The notes below the pieces were generated by a model that was not told the DNA's origin, did no database searches, and was given only the letters and a program-made list of their open reading frames with translations. This document shows, one piece after another, positions 45,695 to 59,100 of a stretch of DNA of 64,000 nt. The translations under genes and the position numbers were made by a program. This DNA is from Hyphodiscus hymeniophilus. Its lineage: Eukaryota; Ascomycota; Leotiomycetes; Helotiales; Hyphodiscaceae. Positions within the stretch are counted from its first letter, which is position 1. Each line of letters opens with the position of its first letter. Location: NCBI GenBank assembly GCA_016508695.1, contig VNKQ01000004.1:1178001-1242000 (forward strand), written 5' to 3'.

Positions 45695-48129
45695 ATCGTC
45701 GGCTCGCTTACTAGTACTTTCTACCATCGTTCTTAAGTAGTTAGAGAAAATAAACTAGGCTAGTATTAGAAATAGACCAAATACTAAGGATATTGAAAAT
45801 TAGCGATTTTATATATAAAACTTAATATTTTAAGTATCTAAAGAGTATAAAGAATTTGAATTATTAATTTAAATCGATAAAACGCGCTAGTAAATATTAT
45901 ATATTAGAATTAAACGAATTTATATTAATATCTTACTTTCTTATATTATCGTTAGAGAACCCCCCAAATAATACAAAATTATTACCTTATAGTATTAGTT
46001 ATATTAATAACGTAAGTTCGTGTAATTTAAGTAGGATTTTAAACTAATTGTTTTCTTCTTTTTGTCTTTTTCTTTCTAACTTTAATTTTATATATCTTGC
46101 GAGTTATATATTAAGTTATAAGCTAAGTAATTAAGCGTTTAATTATACCTTCTCGATTGCCTTAGGGTTAAGAATAAGAGTATAAGTAAAGAATAATATA
46201 ACGTCGTTAAGTAAAATTAATTTAAGTTCTTGTTTTCGAAATCGCTCTTATCTTCGCGTAGTTATATCTTTTGCGTACCTTTAAGCTTTCTTTGCGTTTA
46301 TTGCCTTTCGATATATAGTTTTAATTATCTTCTTTTCTTTATTAGAGGTATCTTACTTCTTCTTATCGATTAGAATTTATATATCTTTTATAAAGAATAT
46401 ATTACTCTTTTAAAAATATTATCGGCTTTAAGTCTTTACTTTTATTATTTTATTAAAACGTTTATAAAGTATCTTATTCTCGAGTTAAATAATCTTAACC
46501 TTAGAGATTACCTCTTTAATACCTTTATAAAACAACCCCTATTACTCTTAAGTAAGTAAACTTATAAGATTTAATAATCTTAATATTAGTTTATTAAGGT
46601 AACGCTTAATATAACGCATAGTTTAAGAGGTATAAGAAAGTTAAAAGTATATATTTAATATTATTAGTTTAAGGTCTCGTTTTATAGTCTTCTTTTTAAA
46701 TTATTTAAGGTTCTTTTCGATTTATTTTTATTATAGTTTTTATAAGCTTGCCTTATAAATAGCATTTTTAATAATAAGAATTATAAGGGTTTTTTATCGA
46801 ATTTCGTAAAGATTACAAAAAAAGAATAAAACCCTATAATTAAGTTTTAGGTTTAAAATCGCTTTTTAAAGAGCTTTCTAATACTAGTACTTATAAACTT
46901 AAAATATAATAATATTAAGAGGTTATAAAACGTATATAAGATAAAAAGGGAAAAGAAGAATAATAATATTATTTTTATAAGCTTTTAAATAGAATTATAG
47001 TATATTATAACCTTTACTCTAATTATAAAGAACTATATACTATAGTCCTTTTTCTTTTGCTTTTAAATATTTAATAAAATAATTAAGTTATAATAAAGCG
47101 ATATTATTATTTGTAAAGCTTAATTAAGATATAGTAACCCTTTCTTCTCTTATTAAGTTATTATTAAATTACGCTATTATAAAGTATTTACTTTGCGCGA
47201 TATAAAAGAGAAGTATTTTATAAGTGTCTTTTACGTTAATTATTTCGATAACTATAAGGAATTTACAATTCTTAAGGGAGATTAAATAAACCTAATAAGA
47301 TTAAAGGTATACTTAAGTAAAGGCAAGTAGGTTTTCTTACTTCTTAAACGTTATTTAATATAATTATTTTTATTCTCTTTAAGTATTTAATATAAAAGTT
47401 AGTTTTATTTATATTATAAAGGTTTCTTAGCCGAATTTCGTACTAAAGTAATACTAGAAGATATATCTAATAAAACTAGTAATTTATAGTCGCGTTATCT
47501 TGCGCTATAACCCTTTTTTTTGTAATAAGTTTCGACTTAATTTTATAAAGTTATTTCTTCTTTTAAAACTCCGTTAGCTATTATTATAAGAGTATTAGCT
47601 TATTATCTTTTATATAAAGTTTCGTTATTATTATTATAAGGACTTCTCGAGTTAGTATTTAATTATATTTAAACTAATACTTAATAAAAAAGAAGACTTA
47701 TTTCTCTTATACGTTAAAAAGGATTCGTTTATTATAGCCTTTACTTTTAAGACTTCTTTTTATAATATAATTAATCGAGTTACTTAAGGTTTTTAAGTTT
47801 ACTTAATATATTTGTATAGCTATACTTTACTTTTCTTTAAGATACTTTTATAAGAACGTAATTACATTATATAATCGCGTCTTTGCGTCGTTTATATTAT
47901 TTAGTATAATAGTGTTTTTAATTAAGTTTTAAAAAGATAAGCTAGATTCGCAATTTAATATTATAGCTAAATTTAAAGAATAATTATAAAGTTCTTAAAG
48001 ATTTTTTGTTAGGCGTTCCTATATAAATTATCTATTTTATTTTTCGGCCTATTTCTAATACTAGTCTAGTTTATTTTCCCCGACTACCTAGAAACAATAG
48101 CAGAGAGTACTAGTAAGCGAGCCGACGAT
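45695..48129. mobile_element. 2435-bp inverted-repeat DNA transposon with TA flanks (Tc1/mariner-like?)
   Basis: Inverted repeats of about 83 bp: ATCGTCGGCTCGCTTACTAG at left (45695) and its complement ending at 48129, remaining similar through AAATAAACTAG.CTAGTATTAG. Both sides are flanked by TA (45693-45694 and 48130-48131), the target preference of Tc1/mariner/pogo elements. Length suits fungal pogo/Fot-type elements. I could not read a DDE transposase through the decay, so the superfamily is an inference. Confidence 0.65.
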
Positions 48130-48131
48130 TA

Positions 48132-48487
48132 ATCCAAATAAAATAGGCATTATATTATTTATAATATTTATTATACCCTACTAATTGTTAGTATATACTT
48201 CTCGATATAATATCTTGGTTTATATATTATATCGAATAAATCGGATATATTTATATCTTAAATAAATATATCGTTATTATTAGGAGTAACCTCGCTATAT
48301 AAAGTAGCTTCGCTTATAATATTATTATTTATATTTATCTTTATACTTATATTTATATTATTACTAATATTAATATAAGTATTTGTTATAAATAAACTAA
48401 TATTAATCGGAATATTAGCGGGCAATAAGCTATTATTAACCGGTATATAAGAGCCTTCTTTAATATCTATTACGAGATTACTATTAT
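48132..48487. other. TA-rich RIP-decayed DNA, unidentified
   Basis: About 355 bp between two transposons, no frame or repeat recognised. Confidence 0.4.
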
Positions 48488-48495
48488 TATTATTA

Positions 48496-51400
48496 GGGAC
48501 GAGCTATTTTAACTCTAATGCCGGCTATTTCAACTCTACTAGTCCCAGATCGTTTTTATACTTATATATATCTAGTAAGCTCTACTTACTATATAAATTT
48601 ATATGCGTATAAGAGTATATAATATATACTATTATATTAACTTATTAAAATTATAATCTAAATCTAACTTATACTTATTATCTTACGTATAACCCTTAAA
48701 AGGTTTTATTATAACTTTAACCTCTTATATTACTTTCCTTTATAGTATATCTCTTATAACGACTATTACGTCTTTAAGGCAATTATCTTTATATATAAAA
48801 GAAATCCCCTTTATATAACCCCTTTCCCTTTTTATACTTAGTTTATATTAATCGATATACTCTTTTACTATTTATATTATTATAAGGGCAATAAAACTAT
48901 CTCGATTTAGCTTAGAATAAATAATAAATACTAGTCTAATAAGAGACTTAAGTCGCTTAAAGATTATAAGGGCTAAAGAAGGAGAGAGTTTAAAGGCTAA
49001 GAGTAATTGTCGAGTATTCGATTTAGTAATATATAATACCTCTCTTAATATATTATAGGGTTTACTTTTCTCTCGTATATATATAGAGTTAAAAACTAGT
49101 CTTAAAACCTCTAATATAAAGAAGGGATTAAGAGTATTAGTTATAGGCCTATTATAATACTAATAATAATATATATTAGTTAGTAAGATTACTCCTTTAT
49201 TAGATTTATACTCTTATATTATATAAAAACAAAGTAAGCTAAATAACTATTAAATTATATATTAATAATTAAGAGAAGGGGAACTACTTATAAGTAACTT
49301 AATATACTTTAAGAGTATCTTCTTTAACGTAAAGCTATAAACTAATTAAAGAACTATAATAAAGAAAAGTATATTAACTTATATTTTTAGCTATAGTTTT
49401 TATTAAACTAGGGACGAGCTATTTCAACTCCAATACCGGCTATTTCAACTCTACTAGTCCCAGATCGTTTTCACACCTGCGTACATCTAGTAAGCTCTAC
49501 CTACTATATAAATTTGTATACGCGCAAGAGTATATAATATATACTATTATGCTAACTTATCAAAATTATAATCTGGATCTAACTTATACTCACTATCTTG
49601 CGTATAACCCTTAAAAGGTTCTATTACTATAACTTTAACCTCTTATATTACCTCCCTTTATAGTATATCTCTTATAACGACTATTACGTCTTTAAGGCAA
49701 TTGTCTTTATATATAGAAGAAATCCCCCCTATATAACCCCTTTCCCTTCTTATGCCTAGCTTTAACTATAGCTTGCCGAATCGATCACAAGTATATACAA
49801 TTCGCTTTGGTTTGATATCGCATTTAAAGAGGGTATACCTATTGGCTTTAATATACTATTTGATAGTAGCAACTATAGTAGAAAGATTAGTATAAACCGC
49901 TATAGAGGGAGGGGGCCCACAAGTCTTGGATGCGTCTATTGCGAAGATTATAGGTTAATAAGGATATATTGATTTTGACAAGTAATATAAATTATGCTTG
50001 CCCTTGCATACAAAATAGTATGGGGAAGCAAGCTTACTAGGTATACCCCCGAAGAGTTAAAATAGCCGGCATTAGAGTTAAAATAGCTCGTCCCTTAAAC
50101 TAGTATTATCGTTATACCTTAATATTATAAATCCCAGAAGTATTATAAGCGTATAAAGACACTTCTTAAGTCTTTATTTTCTCGTTATAAGTATAACTTA
50201 AATATTATATAATAACTTTTAATAAGACTTATAATAGTTACTTTAAAGTAATAATATTAATTAACTTAGTATATAATAATCTTTTCTTTTTATAAGTATA
50301 ACTAGGTCCCTTTATAATAACTTATAGCTTAAAGAAAAGAAGTAACCCTTATTTCTTTTAACTTATTATTATACTCCTTTAAACTTATATTAAAAAGTAA
50401 TATATTTTAGGCCTTAAAAAATAATTAAAATAAAGAGTACTTCTTTACTTTATTATTTTAATCTTTAATTAAACCTAAAAAGAATTTCTTAGTTTTGGCT
50501 AATATATTTATATTTATATACTATCTATAAAAGATATAGCTTAATTATAAGAATTATATATTAATATACTTTATTAAAGCTAGTTCTCTATTAGTTACTA
50601 TAGAAACTAGCTCTTTAATTATATTTTAGGTTATAATATTATAGAGTTATTATAATATTTACTTATAATTAACTTTCTTTTTAGCTAAGAGAAAAACTAC
50701 TCTTACTTAAATAACCTTATTATTTTCTATTATTATATATATATTAAATAATAATATATTAAATTAGTTTGTTTTATAAGTATAATTAAGTAGAAAAATA
50801 TTAAAATATTACTTTTATAAGTTAAGAGAAAAAGGGTATAAAAAGAAGAGTCGGGTTAGTACGTTAGTTAAAGAATTTATATTAAATATAAAGTTAAAGT
50901 TGCCTTCTTAAAGTTTCTAATAAATCGTTAGTATTATACTTAAAAAAACCTTTACTAATATACTTTAAGTAGCTATTTTATTAAAGTAAGCCTATTAAGC
51001 TAATGAAAACGTATTATTTATATAAAGTTTAAGATATCCTTTTAAGAGAATATAACTATAAGTTTCTCTCGTTAAATAATTACTAATATTAATATATTAT
51101 TAAGACTTATAATAGCTAAGTTTTTAACCTAAGTAATTATCTTTAAGTCTAAAGTAGTAATTTAATAAGTAAAATAAGCAAAAAGTATTATAAATAGCTT
51201 ATAATTATATATCCCTTTTAATACTATTAGTTCTTATTATTCCGAAATAGTGTCTTTCTTTAATATAATCTTTATCTTATAATTATACTTTTTATTATAA
51301 GTACTTTCGTATTACTTTAATTTATATATTATAAGGTTTTTAGGCTTTAACTATAGCTTACCAAATTAATTGTAAGTATATATAATTTGCTTTAGTTTAA

Positions 51401-51679
51401 TATTATATTTAAAGAGAGTATACTTATTAGCTTTAGTATATTATTTAATAATAATAATTATAATAAAAAGATTAATATAAACCGCTATAAAGGAAGGGGG
51501 CTTATAAGTCTTAAATACGTCTATTGCGAAAGTTATAAGTTAATAAGGATATATTAATTTTTATAAGTAATATAAATTATACTTACTCTTATATATAAAA
51601 TAATATAGGGAAGCGAGCTTATTAGGTATACCCCCAAAGAGTTAAAATAACTGGTATTAGAGTTGAAATAGCTCGTCCC
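48496..51679 (-). mobile_element. MULE-like transposon with nested copy
   Basis: Family ends (GGGACGAGCTATTTTAACTC ... AATAGCTCGTCCC) and exact 8-bp duplication TATTATTA (48488-48495 and 51680-51687). After removing the nested element and its duplication (692 bp) the length is 2492 bp, identical to 34423-36914. Transposase sense is minus; decayed. Confidence 0.88.
49411..50094 (-). mobile_element. Nested 684-bp deletion derivative, least decayed family member
   Basis: Ends GGGACGAGCTATTTCAACTC and AATAGCTCGTCCC with exact 8-bp duplication TTAAACTA (49403-49410 and 50095-50102). It keeps about 0.35 kb from each side of the family. It retains many CA/TG dinucleotides (TTTTCACACCTGCGTACATC; GTCTTGGATGCG) that its host copy has lost, so it is younger or escaped most mutation. 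Confidence 0.87.
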
Positions 51680-51687
51680 TATTATTA

Positions 51688-52858
51688 TTTATCCCCTAAA
51701 AAGAGCTTATTAATATATTAGGCGGCGAAAGAATATTTGTAGGGACTTTATTATATTATATAAGGAATTCGCGTTTTATTCGATTACAAGGTATAATAAG
51801 TATATATATATATATATAAGAAGAAAGGTTAGTTGCGTTATATATATATTATATTATAAAAAAGAGGAAGTTATAACGCGAAACAAAACTAGTATATATA
51901 TAAGTAATATATTACGAATTTTTTATAATTAAGTATAATAGATTTATTTATATAGTCTCTATATACTTATATATAGACTAAATCTATTGTTTATAGTATA
52001 AATAATAGAAATCTCTATTATTATTCTTATTTATTATTTATTAAATATATATAATAAGGGAACCTCTGCGATTATTCTTATTTATTATTTATTAATCTCA
52101 GGCCCTAACCTCTATAAAAGCCTACTATAAATTAAAGTACCTAAAAAATAGTCGCTAATAATTAAGCTAAGACCCCGATATCGAGTATTTAATAGTCCTT
52201 AGGCTTTTTGCTTAAGTTAAAGAGATTACTAATAATCTCTTTATACTAAAGTCGAAGTTGTTTGATCTCGCTTTTAATTACTTTATTTTCTTTAAGTATT
52301 ACTTTTATTTAGTTAATACTAAGTAAAAGACCTTTAGTATTAATAGTTTCGCTATAAAATAATTCTAAAATTGCCTTTACTAAGTTATATAATAATAATA
52401 CTAATAACTTCGAGAGATAATTAGTTTAAGGATTAGTATAATTAAGAATCTTATTATTAATATAAAAAAGATCTTAATCTAGAATAATCTTTTAATATCT
52501 AATATTATTATTATTTATTAAATGTATTATTTGCCTTAATATTTATAATTAAGCCTATTATTACGCCCGGGATAGCCTTCTCTAGTATTAATATTAATAC
52601 TCTATTATAAAAAGAGTTCGAATAGTTTATTTTAAAATTTTCGATTATATACTTTTATCTAATATATTTAATTCTCCCTTAGGCTTATACTCGCGCCCTA
52701 ATTAATTTAGTAGCATTAAACTCGTACGAATAATTGTATTAAGCTTATAAGTTAAAACTAGTAGATTTAATATAATACTCGTTATAAAAGACTTGGGTAC
52801 TATTTATATCTTATATAAATAATATAATTATCTCGTCCCTTTTATTTATATTTAGATT
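51688..52858. other. TA-rich RIP-decayed DNA, unidentified
   Basis: Contains a repeated phrase TTATTCTTATTTATTATTTA (about 52022 and 52073) and TA microsatellites (about 51798-51820). No element ends or frames recognised. Confidence 0.4.
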
Positions 52859-53123
52859 TATTACGTAGATTATTAGTCTAATCTTTAAGAAGAAAGGGTT
52901 ATAAGAAAAGACTACTCGAATAAGCGTATATTAAGTATTATTTAGTCTAAAAAAAGAAAAAGAAAAAGTAAGTCTTCTTTTAAGTATTAAATTACTCTTA
53001 TAAAGCTTAATAAAATAAGTACTTAAATAAAGCTTAAGTAATTATACGATATAACTAAATATTTAATAAGTATAATTAGATATTCTATAACTATAAGATT
53101 AGTTAAGCCTTAATTTTGTAATA
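52859..53123 (-). repeat. 3' LTR of copia copy B
   Basis: 265 bp, aligning with the 266-bp LTRs of copies A and C along its full length, with extra C-to-T/G-to-A type differences. Confidence 0.85.
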
Positions 53124-56100
53124 TATTCCCTAGTTATTATAAAAAAGTCTAAAGATCTTTTATTTTATAATAATTATTATTTTATAATTCTTAATCCCTT
53201 ATATTCCTCGAATAGTTATAATTCGATATATTAGAATATATACTCGTATTCGAAGTTAATTATAAAATATAGTATATATTTACTTATATAGCTTGTAAGT
53301 AAGTTCCCTATACTCTATATATATATAAATTTCGATTTATAAATATTAATGTTTGTTTTGTTTAATTACTTAAAGTAATAATTAATTTAATTAGAGATCT
53401 TATACTTAGTAGTAACTAGTATTATAATTAGCTCTAACTAATATCTCTTTTATCTCTTAGCCTTATAAATAATATAAATAACGCAAATAATATAAATAAT
53501 ATAAACTTTATACGTTATCTAATCTTTATAGTTACTTTAATTAATCTAATGACTTAATATACTTTTAACTATACTAATACGCACGTAGCTAATTAGGCTA
53601 TAAATATAAAATCGCAATCTTGCGACTTTTTAACTTCTAATAATAATAATAAATAATAACGTTAACTTTTACTATTACTATAGTAATATACTATTATTAT
53701 TTTATTAATAGTTCTTTTATCTTTTTATTAATTATTAATATAAATAATAATATAAGCGATAATATAAGTAAAAGCTCAAGTAGTCGATTACTTTTATTCG
53801 AATTCTAAGTTTAATTTCTAAGATTTATTTAATTATTACTTTATATTCGATAATTAATATAATTAATCTTTTTAATATATAGGGCTTTAATAAAAAGCTT
53901 CGAGTAAAGATACTTATTAATCCTTTTACTACTAAGTCTAATAATCTCTTTTAATCTCTCCTTCCTTTTACTAATAATTATTATAATAATAATAATAATA
54001 ATAATAAAGAAAATAAGAAAGATAAAGCTAAAGAAAATAAAGAGAAAAAAAATAAAAATAATTTAATTTTATCTCTTATTAAGTTATGTAATTACTATTA
54101 CTAGCTTTTACGCTTATTACTTATATTAACTCTTATTCTTATTACTTATTTAGATAATAGTTTTACTCGCTACTTATATAGTTAGACTACTTGCCTTAGT
54201 CTTTATTCTTTTATTTTAAACAATTATATTTCGGATATTTTAGATAATTATATTCCGAATACTTCTTCTCGTTATTCTCGTAGTCTTACTCGTAGTCTTA
54301 ATACTTAGCGAGATTAGTCTTACTTTAGTTATTTGTCTTCTTTAATAGCTAGAAAATCTAATAGTTATTACTTTAAGAATTTTATTATATTATATAATAA
54401 TTAGTATTACTAATACTATATATACTCTTACGTTTTAATCGAAAGGTATATTAAATATAAAGTTTTTATTTAATTAATACTAATCTTTATATAGAAAATA
54501 AAGTAATTAAAGATTATTATTTAGACTATACTAAAGATTAGTGATTTTATTAATCTTACTAATTACGCTCTAGGAATTAGTACTTATTAATATAAGGATA
54601 ATAATAATAATTAAGATCTTACTTCTTATTATACTAATACTCTTTCTTTTAGTTTTACTAGTTTAAAGACTAATAAGTAAGAAATGTTTACTTAAGCCTT
54701 TATTGCCTATATAAATACTATATATAGTCTAAGTAGTTAAGGTAGCGAATAATCTACTAATAATTTAGGGAAATACTAAGTAATCTTTTATAATATATTT
54801 TTATTCTTTTTTTTCTATATTAGAGTAACTTAGCGATAATACTTAAATAAGTATTAATCTACTAAATTCCCTTAATTATAAAATAAATAACTTATAAAAT
54901 AAAATATATAATTATTAATTATATTATCTTATTATATTATAGCTTTAAAGTATAGAAAACTCTACTTAGTTCTTTTAGTTAATCTTACTAATATTTATAT
55001 AAAATTCTATACTTAATAGTCTTATTAGTATCCTACTAAATATTCTATTAATTTATTTAATTTTAGCTATATTTAGCTAAAACCTTAATAGATTTTATTA
55101 ATATTTAAAAAATATCTAATTACTAATCTCTAATCCTTAATTATATTAATTAAATATTTAGTCTAATCTTTAGAGATCTATCTAATATTTACTTACTAGA
55201 CGCTAATTAATTAATACTTTTATATAATTAATACTTTAAATCTTATACTTTCTTAAGATTTTTAATCTTTTTATATATATCTTATAGATTTAATAAAGCT
55301 TAAAAATACTTAAACTTATACTTAAAAAGATTTTTAATAAGCTTATTTACTAGTATTTTACTAGTCGGTAAGTATATTACTTCGAACGTTTTAAATTTAT
55401 ACTCTTAGTAAAACTATATATTTTAAATATTTATATATTATAGCTTAGTTATAATTCTCTTATTCTCTTTTACAATTAGTTTAATTATTTATTAATTATT
55501 ATAAAAGATTGTTTAAAAGTCTTTAAGCGAGAGTTTAATCTCTTTAAAAAATCGTTATAATACTATTATTTCTTTAATTATATACTTTATTTCTAAAAGC
55601 TTTACTTAAGTAATAAACGTTAATACTATTAATTATCGAGTTATTTTCTAAGTAATAAGTCCTTTAAATAAAAACATTATATACTTATAAGATAATTACT
55701 AAGTTTTAATATTATTTATAAATAATACGTTTAATACAATTAGTAATTAGCTTTCTAAGCTTTTTTTATATTAAATAATAAAATAGTAAGTTCTTTAAAA
55801 ATATCTAATTATTTAATTAACTACTTTTATATATTATATACTAGGGTTTATTAAGAATTAAAAGAGTTAAGAAGTTATAAAAGTAATATTTACTTTAATT
55901 ATAATTATAATATAAAGAACTAATTTTACTTTTTCTTAATATACTTTAATAAAGCTTAATATTATTATCTCTAGGTTTTTAATAAGCTTAGTTTTTAAGA
56001 GTAATATAAAAAAATATTTTTATTTAACTAAATCGAACTTTTAAGTAATCTTTTTAATATAAGTATTATAAAGTAAAGAGATTGTTTTATTATTTTAATC

Positions 56101-59100
56101 TCTAATTATATATATACTTAAGAATTATTAAATATCTCTTAAGTCTTAAAGCTTATATAACTTTTTTAGTTTTTTTAATAAACTTATATACTTTTTACTT
56201 ATTTCTTTTATAATATAAGATTAATATATTATTTATATAAAAAATTATAAAGATCTCTTAAGTAAAGTTATAAAAAAAGTATAACTCTTTTTTACTTTAA
56301 ATTAACTTAAGAGACTTAATTAGTAAAAAAAAGTCTTAATACTAAAAAATTAAAAAATCTTATAAGTTATATAAAGCTTAATTAATCTTTATATAAAACT
56401 TTACTTTCTTAAAGCCTAGAAAAAGCTAATATATTACTTATACTCTTTTATTATTTTATAAAGTATTAATAAAAGTATTAATAATATTATATTATTTAAT
56501 TTTAAGATTAAAGTAAATTATAATAATTATAATTACTCGAAATAAATAAGTAATAAGTATAATAATATATATAAAAATAATTATATCTTTTTCTTAAAGA
56601 TTATTATAAATAATAATTTAGTACTTATAGCGAATTATAAAACTATTTAAGTTTACTTTATAAGTAAAGACTTATTTTAAAAAAATAGCCTTTAAATTAA
56701 TTAAGCTTACTTTAATTTATTTTTAATAATTTTTTAGCTTTAAATTTCTAATTTTTAATTTTATATTTTAAATAAAGTAATTACTATATTTATATATCTT
56801 AAGATTACTTTATAACTTTAATACTTTTAGAAAATCCTTTTAATAAACTCTTTTTAAAGCTAAGAATATCTTTTCTCTTAAAGTATTATTTATTAAAATA
56901 AAAATAAAGATTATTATATATATTATTTAAACTTATTCTTTATAGTTTAAATCCTTTTAAAATATTAATAAGAACTTATTATATTACTCTTAGCTTAATT
57001 TTAAAATTAAAATATATATTAAAGTAATATATAGTATACTTAGTTTATTTTTATTTAAATCTTTTTTAAAAACAATTTATAATTTAAACTATTATTTTTT
57101 TATACTTATTATTTTAATTTACTCGATTAGTATATCTTATAATTTAAGACTCTTATTTTTAGAGTATTACTTAAAAGGCTATTTTTTATTACTAATAAAG
57201 TATTACTTATAGTTATTTTATAATTATTAAAGCTAAATTTGCCTTATATTAAACTAAGTAATTTTTTAGATTAATATATAATTACTTAAGGGATTAATTA
57301 TTTATTTATACTCGAGTACTTATTTAATAATAAAGCTAGTCTTTAAGTAACTATATTCTTATTTAACTCGCTATTAGTATAATTACTAATTATAAGTATT
57401 CTTTTAAATAAATAATTATTATTACTTCTCTTAATTCTTATTTATAAGTTTATTAGCTTAAGTATTTATTTAAAAGTTAAAAGTTTAATTTTTTTTATTT
57501 ACTTTTAAGTTTTAATTTTTATTATTTTTACTTAAAAGCTTATTCTTTAAAATCTCGCTTATAAAATTATCTAATATAATTATAATTTTGCTTTTAAAAG
57601 AAAATATCTTATTTATAAGAAAATATTTAATAATTCTATTAATAATATCTTAAATTTTATACTTTTTAATTAAAGAAATAATAGCTTTAACGCTTATTAA
57701 GGGTTATTACTTTTATGTTTTTTAATTAAGAATATAAAATTTAGTTTTATTAAAAGTTATATCTCTTATAATAATTACTCTTTTAAGTTAAAGTATTTAA
57801 ATCTTATATATATTAAACGCAATATATTTAATTAAGTATTTAATATATACTTAAATAAATACTTTAAATATTTTTTTATTTTTACTTTTTTATTATTTTT
57901 TCTTTAAAGTATATATTTAAGTATTATAAGTATAAATCTTATTTTAATTAAGTCTAAAATTAATTATTACTTATTATATAAGCGCTTAATTGTATTACTT
58001 AAAGTAATTTTAAAATTATAAGTATAAGACTTTATTTAATAAGTATTACTTATAAGTTTTAGAAAAAAGAATAATATATAAATAAATTACTACTTTATAT
58101 ATTTCTAACTAAAGGTTTTTTAAGAGATTAATAATAAGTCTTATTTTAATTAATTTCTTAATTATATTTCTCTTAGCTTTCTTAATTATATTAATAAGCT
58201 TATAAGTATAAGCTAATATTAATTTTATATTAATTCTTTTTTTATTAGCTTATTACTTAAAATTTGTTATACTAAAAAAAAGATTACTAAAGTATTTTAA
58301 TTACTCTTAATTTTATAAATTAATAATTTAAATTAATATTTTACTTATATATTAAAATAAGAGATTAAGTTTATAATTATAATCTTACGTTTTTTTATAA
58401 GTATAAATCCCTAGTATTTTTTATTAAACTTGTCTTTAATTAGTAAAATCTAGTTAATATTATTATATACTTTAAAGAAATTAAAGAAATCCCAAATAAT
58501 TCTTTAAAATAGTCTTAGTAATTTAAAGTATAATATTTAATAAGAGATTTACTTTTTAGCTAATATAAAAGTATAAGCTTTATAATATATAATTAATATT
58601 TCTTTAATAATTATATTTTTAATTATTTTTATAAGTAACTTAAGGACTTTTAGTTTAGAATATCTTACTTATTAATACTAAAGCTTAATTAAATTACTCT
58701 AGAGTTTTAAGTAGTCTTTTAGTTATTTAAATAACTTCTTTAGTTATTATTTAATTATTAGATATATTATTACTAGTCTTATATATATTAAAATTATAAA
58801 GAGAAAACTTAAGTAAAAGGTAAGTAACTTATATTTAAGGAAAACTAAGTTAAATTTATATTTTATATTAAGTATAATAACGTTAGAATTAATATTCTTA
58901 TATCTTAATAAATAATTAAGTCTATAAAACTAAACTCTTGCCTTAAGTATTTAAGCTTTTAAAATAATATTTATATAAAAACTATTAATTATAATTATAT
59001 TTAAAAAAGTAAAATTAAATATATAAAGTCTTTTTAGCCTATTAAAGAGATTTTTAATTACTTAAGTACTTTTTTTAATAATTAATAAAATACTTAAACT

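Noticed and set aside
34423..51679. hAT superfamily on the basis of 8-bp duplications alone
   Set aside because: The decayed protein reads as FAR1-type zinc domain plus the MULE core motif, with no hAT dimerisation domain seen. Kept open as a refutation test.
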